64,000 bases of DNA from Sycobia sp. Sy_11 (taxonomy: Eukaryota > Arthropoda > Insecta > Hymenoptera > Epichrysomallidae), in the NCBI GenBank assembly GCA_018907035.1, contig JACCIC010000213.1, positions 741,001-805,000 on the forward strand. Reading direction: 5' to 3'. Under the pieces are notes generated by a model, which was not told where the DNA came from, did not search any database, and saw only the letters and a list, made by a program, of their open reading frames with translations. Within the stretch, counting starts at the first letter, position 1. Each line of letters begins with the position of its first letter. A program made the position numbers and the translations under genes. Shown here piece after piece: positions 63,091-64,000 of the stretch.

Positions 63091-63134
<44 letters not shown>
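63091..63134. repeat. (TA)n microsatellite
   Basis: A pure TA array of about 21 units. Confidence 0.96.
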
Positions 63135-63137
<3 letters not shown>

Positions 63138-63237
63138 ATCTATACCGCGTGCCTGCGGTATCGTACACAAGGAGAACGGCATCAGAAGGAACTCTTCTCC
63201 ACCTTTGCTCTTTCCCTCGGATCTTACGCGATGCTCT

Positions 63238-63263
63238 CTTCTCTCTCTCTCTCTCTCTCTCTC
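63238..63263. repeat. (CT)n microsatellite
   Basis: A CT array of about 12 units, about 50 bases before a long GA array; the two are complementary and could pair as a hairpin. Confidence 0.92.
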
Positions 63264-63308
63264 TTTTGCTCTCTGTCTGCCTCTTCTTCGAGGGCTTACC
63301 AGAGATGG

Positions 63309-63314
<6 letters not shown>

Positions 63315-63376
<62 letters not shown>
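63315..63376. repeat. (GA)n microsatellite
   Basis: A pure GA array of about 30 units. Confidence 0.96.
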
Positions 63377-63380
<4 letters not shown>

Positions 63381-64000
63381 AAAGAGGGAGAGAGAGTTAT
63401 AATACCACTATATACGTCGAACGTACTAGCCGCAGGGCACCGCACTATATGGTAAGAAATATATGTATGGATATATACATATATGATTAGGTACGAGTAC
63501 GATATGCCATTCGTTTTTGATTGCGAAGCGAACGGGATGATTGTACGAACGCCATATTTGTACCCGGTGTACGGGTCGCATCGTATACCAGGTCGGCAGC
63601 GACAAGTGATTTTTCCATTTGTTGGAAGACCAAATGAAACGTAAGCGGTAATGAAAAAAAAATTCTAAACGATATTTTCTCCCGCTACAAACCTGTATGG
63701 AATGACTTGCAAGAACTTCAAACCGCGTGTCCGATACGAAAGTGAAGGTGTATTACTAAGAAATTGAAGGAAACTGAATTTTTTCGAAAACTGAAAAAAA
63801 CGAACGATTTCTCAAATGTTTGAAACAAGCTTCGAATTCAACGAAATTGCAGTATTCCCTGCGTTAAAGCTTTTATAATTCCTGAGAGAATGCCGTTGAG
63901 TTTTGTATGTGTCACCGTTCGTTAAAAACACTGGAAGTTTCAAATATCAATTGCCTTCTGGCCCCACGTCATGAAGAATCAAGTTATGCATTCGCATAAA

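Larger units (their letters stand above)
57177..64000. other. CpG-rich, microsatellite-dense region to the end of the window
   Basis: TA, GA and CT arrays, C/G runs and CpG-rich blocks alternate with AT-rich stretches (57.9-58.6, 60.1-61.1 kb). No exon set was convincing on either strand. Long open frames consist of Tyr-Ile, Arg-Glu or Ser-Leu repeats. If the minus-strand exon at 56837-57170 is real, this region would be its upstream intron. Confidence 0.5.

Noticed and set aside
50739..63490. Many long open frames on both strands with Tyr-Ile, Arg-Glu or Ser-Leu runs
   Set aside because: They are translations of TA, GA and CT arrays in stop-poor GC-rich DNA, overlap each other in several frames and lack splice or domain evidence.
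1..64000. CRISPR arrays, tRNA or rRNA genes
   Set aside because: No spaced direct repeats and no complete cloverleaf or rRNA core sequence was seen on either strand by eye; a tRNAscan or Infernal run would settle this.

Overview
This is a window of animal nuclear DNA, almost certainly from an insect and most likely a hymenopteran. The evidence for insect is spliced genes with short and long GT-AG introns, two secreted ferritin subunits with signal peptides arranged head to head, and an iron-responsive element ahead of the heavy chain. The order is an inference, from very AT-rich introns set against CpG-rich, microsatellite-rich intergenic DNA. No bacterial, viral or CRISPR-like content was seen.

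Layout. At 41-9174 (+) lies a BTB-BACK-Kelch gene, ortholog of vertebrate IVNS1ABP, in seven exons. At 12079-21767 is the ferritin pair: the heavy (ferroxidase) chain on the minus strand (12079-15764, with a near-perfect iron-responsive element at 15858-15886) and the light chain on the plus strand (20332-21767), separated by a promoter region of about 3.3 kb. At 24099-32009 (+) is a DUSP3/VHR-like dual-specificity phosphatase with two competing first exons. A decayed tetraspanin-like fragment sits at 32487-32753 (-). Ribosomal protein eL13 follows (32923-35609, -), then mitochondrial leucyl-tRNA synthetase LARS2 (36369-41207, +), a dead mariner 3' end (41510-41798), the COQ8/ADCK3 atypical kinase (41899-45383, -) and the intronless mitochondrial dioxygenase ALKBH7 (46384-47061, -).

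From 47 kb to the end the character changes. The DNA is CpG-rich and holds a long TA, GA or CT array about every kilobase, homopolymer runs and no complete gene. Two places there look coding: a pair of small plus-strand exon-like segments with matching phase (47420-47470 and 48667-48729), and a minus-strand terminal exon at about 56837-57170 that is broken by one frame change beside a C/G homopolymer.

How the genes relate. The ferritin pair is a real functional unit: both chains co-assemble in the secretory pathway and share a divergent regulatory region. LARS2, COQ8 and ALKBH7 are all mitochondrial, but they have separate promoters and no obvious joint regulation. I found no convincing undescribed multi-gene system. 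The most worthwhile leads are the ferritin IRE and promoter, the alternative first exons of the phosphatase, and the two unassigned exon sets after 47 kb. Exon borders were worked out by hand from splice signals, reading phase and family alignment from memory; no transcript data were available.
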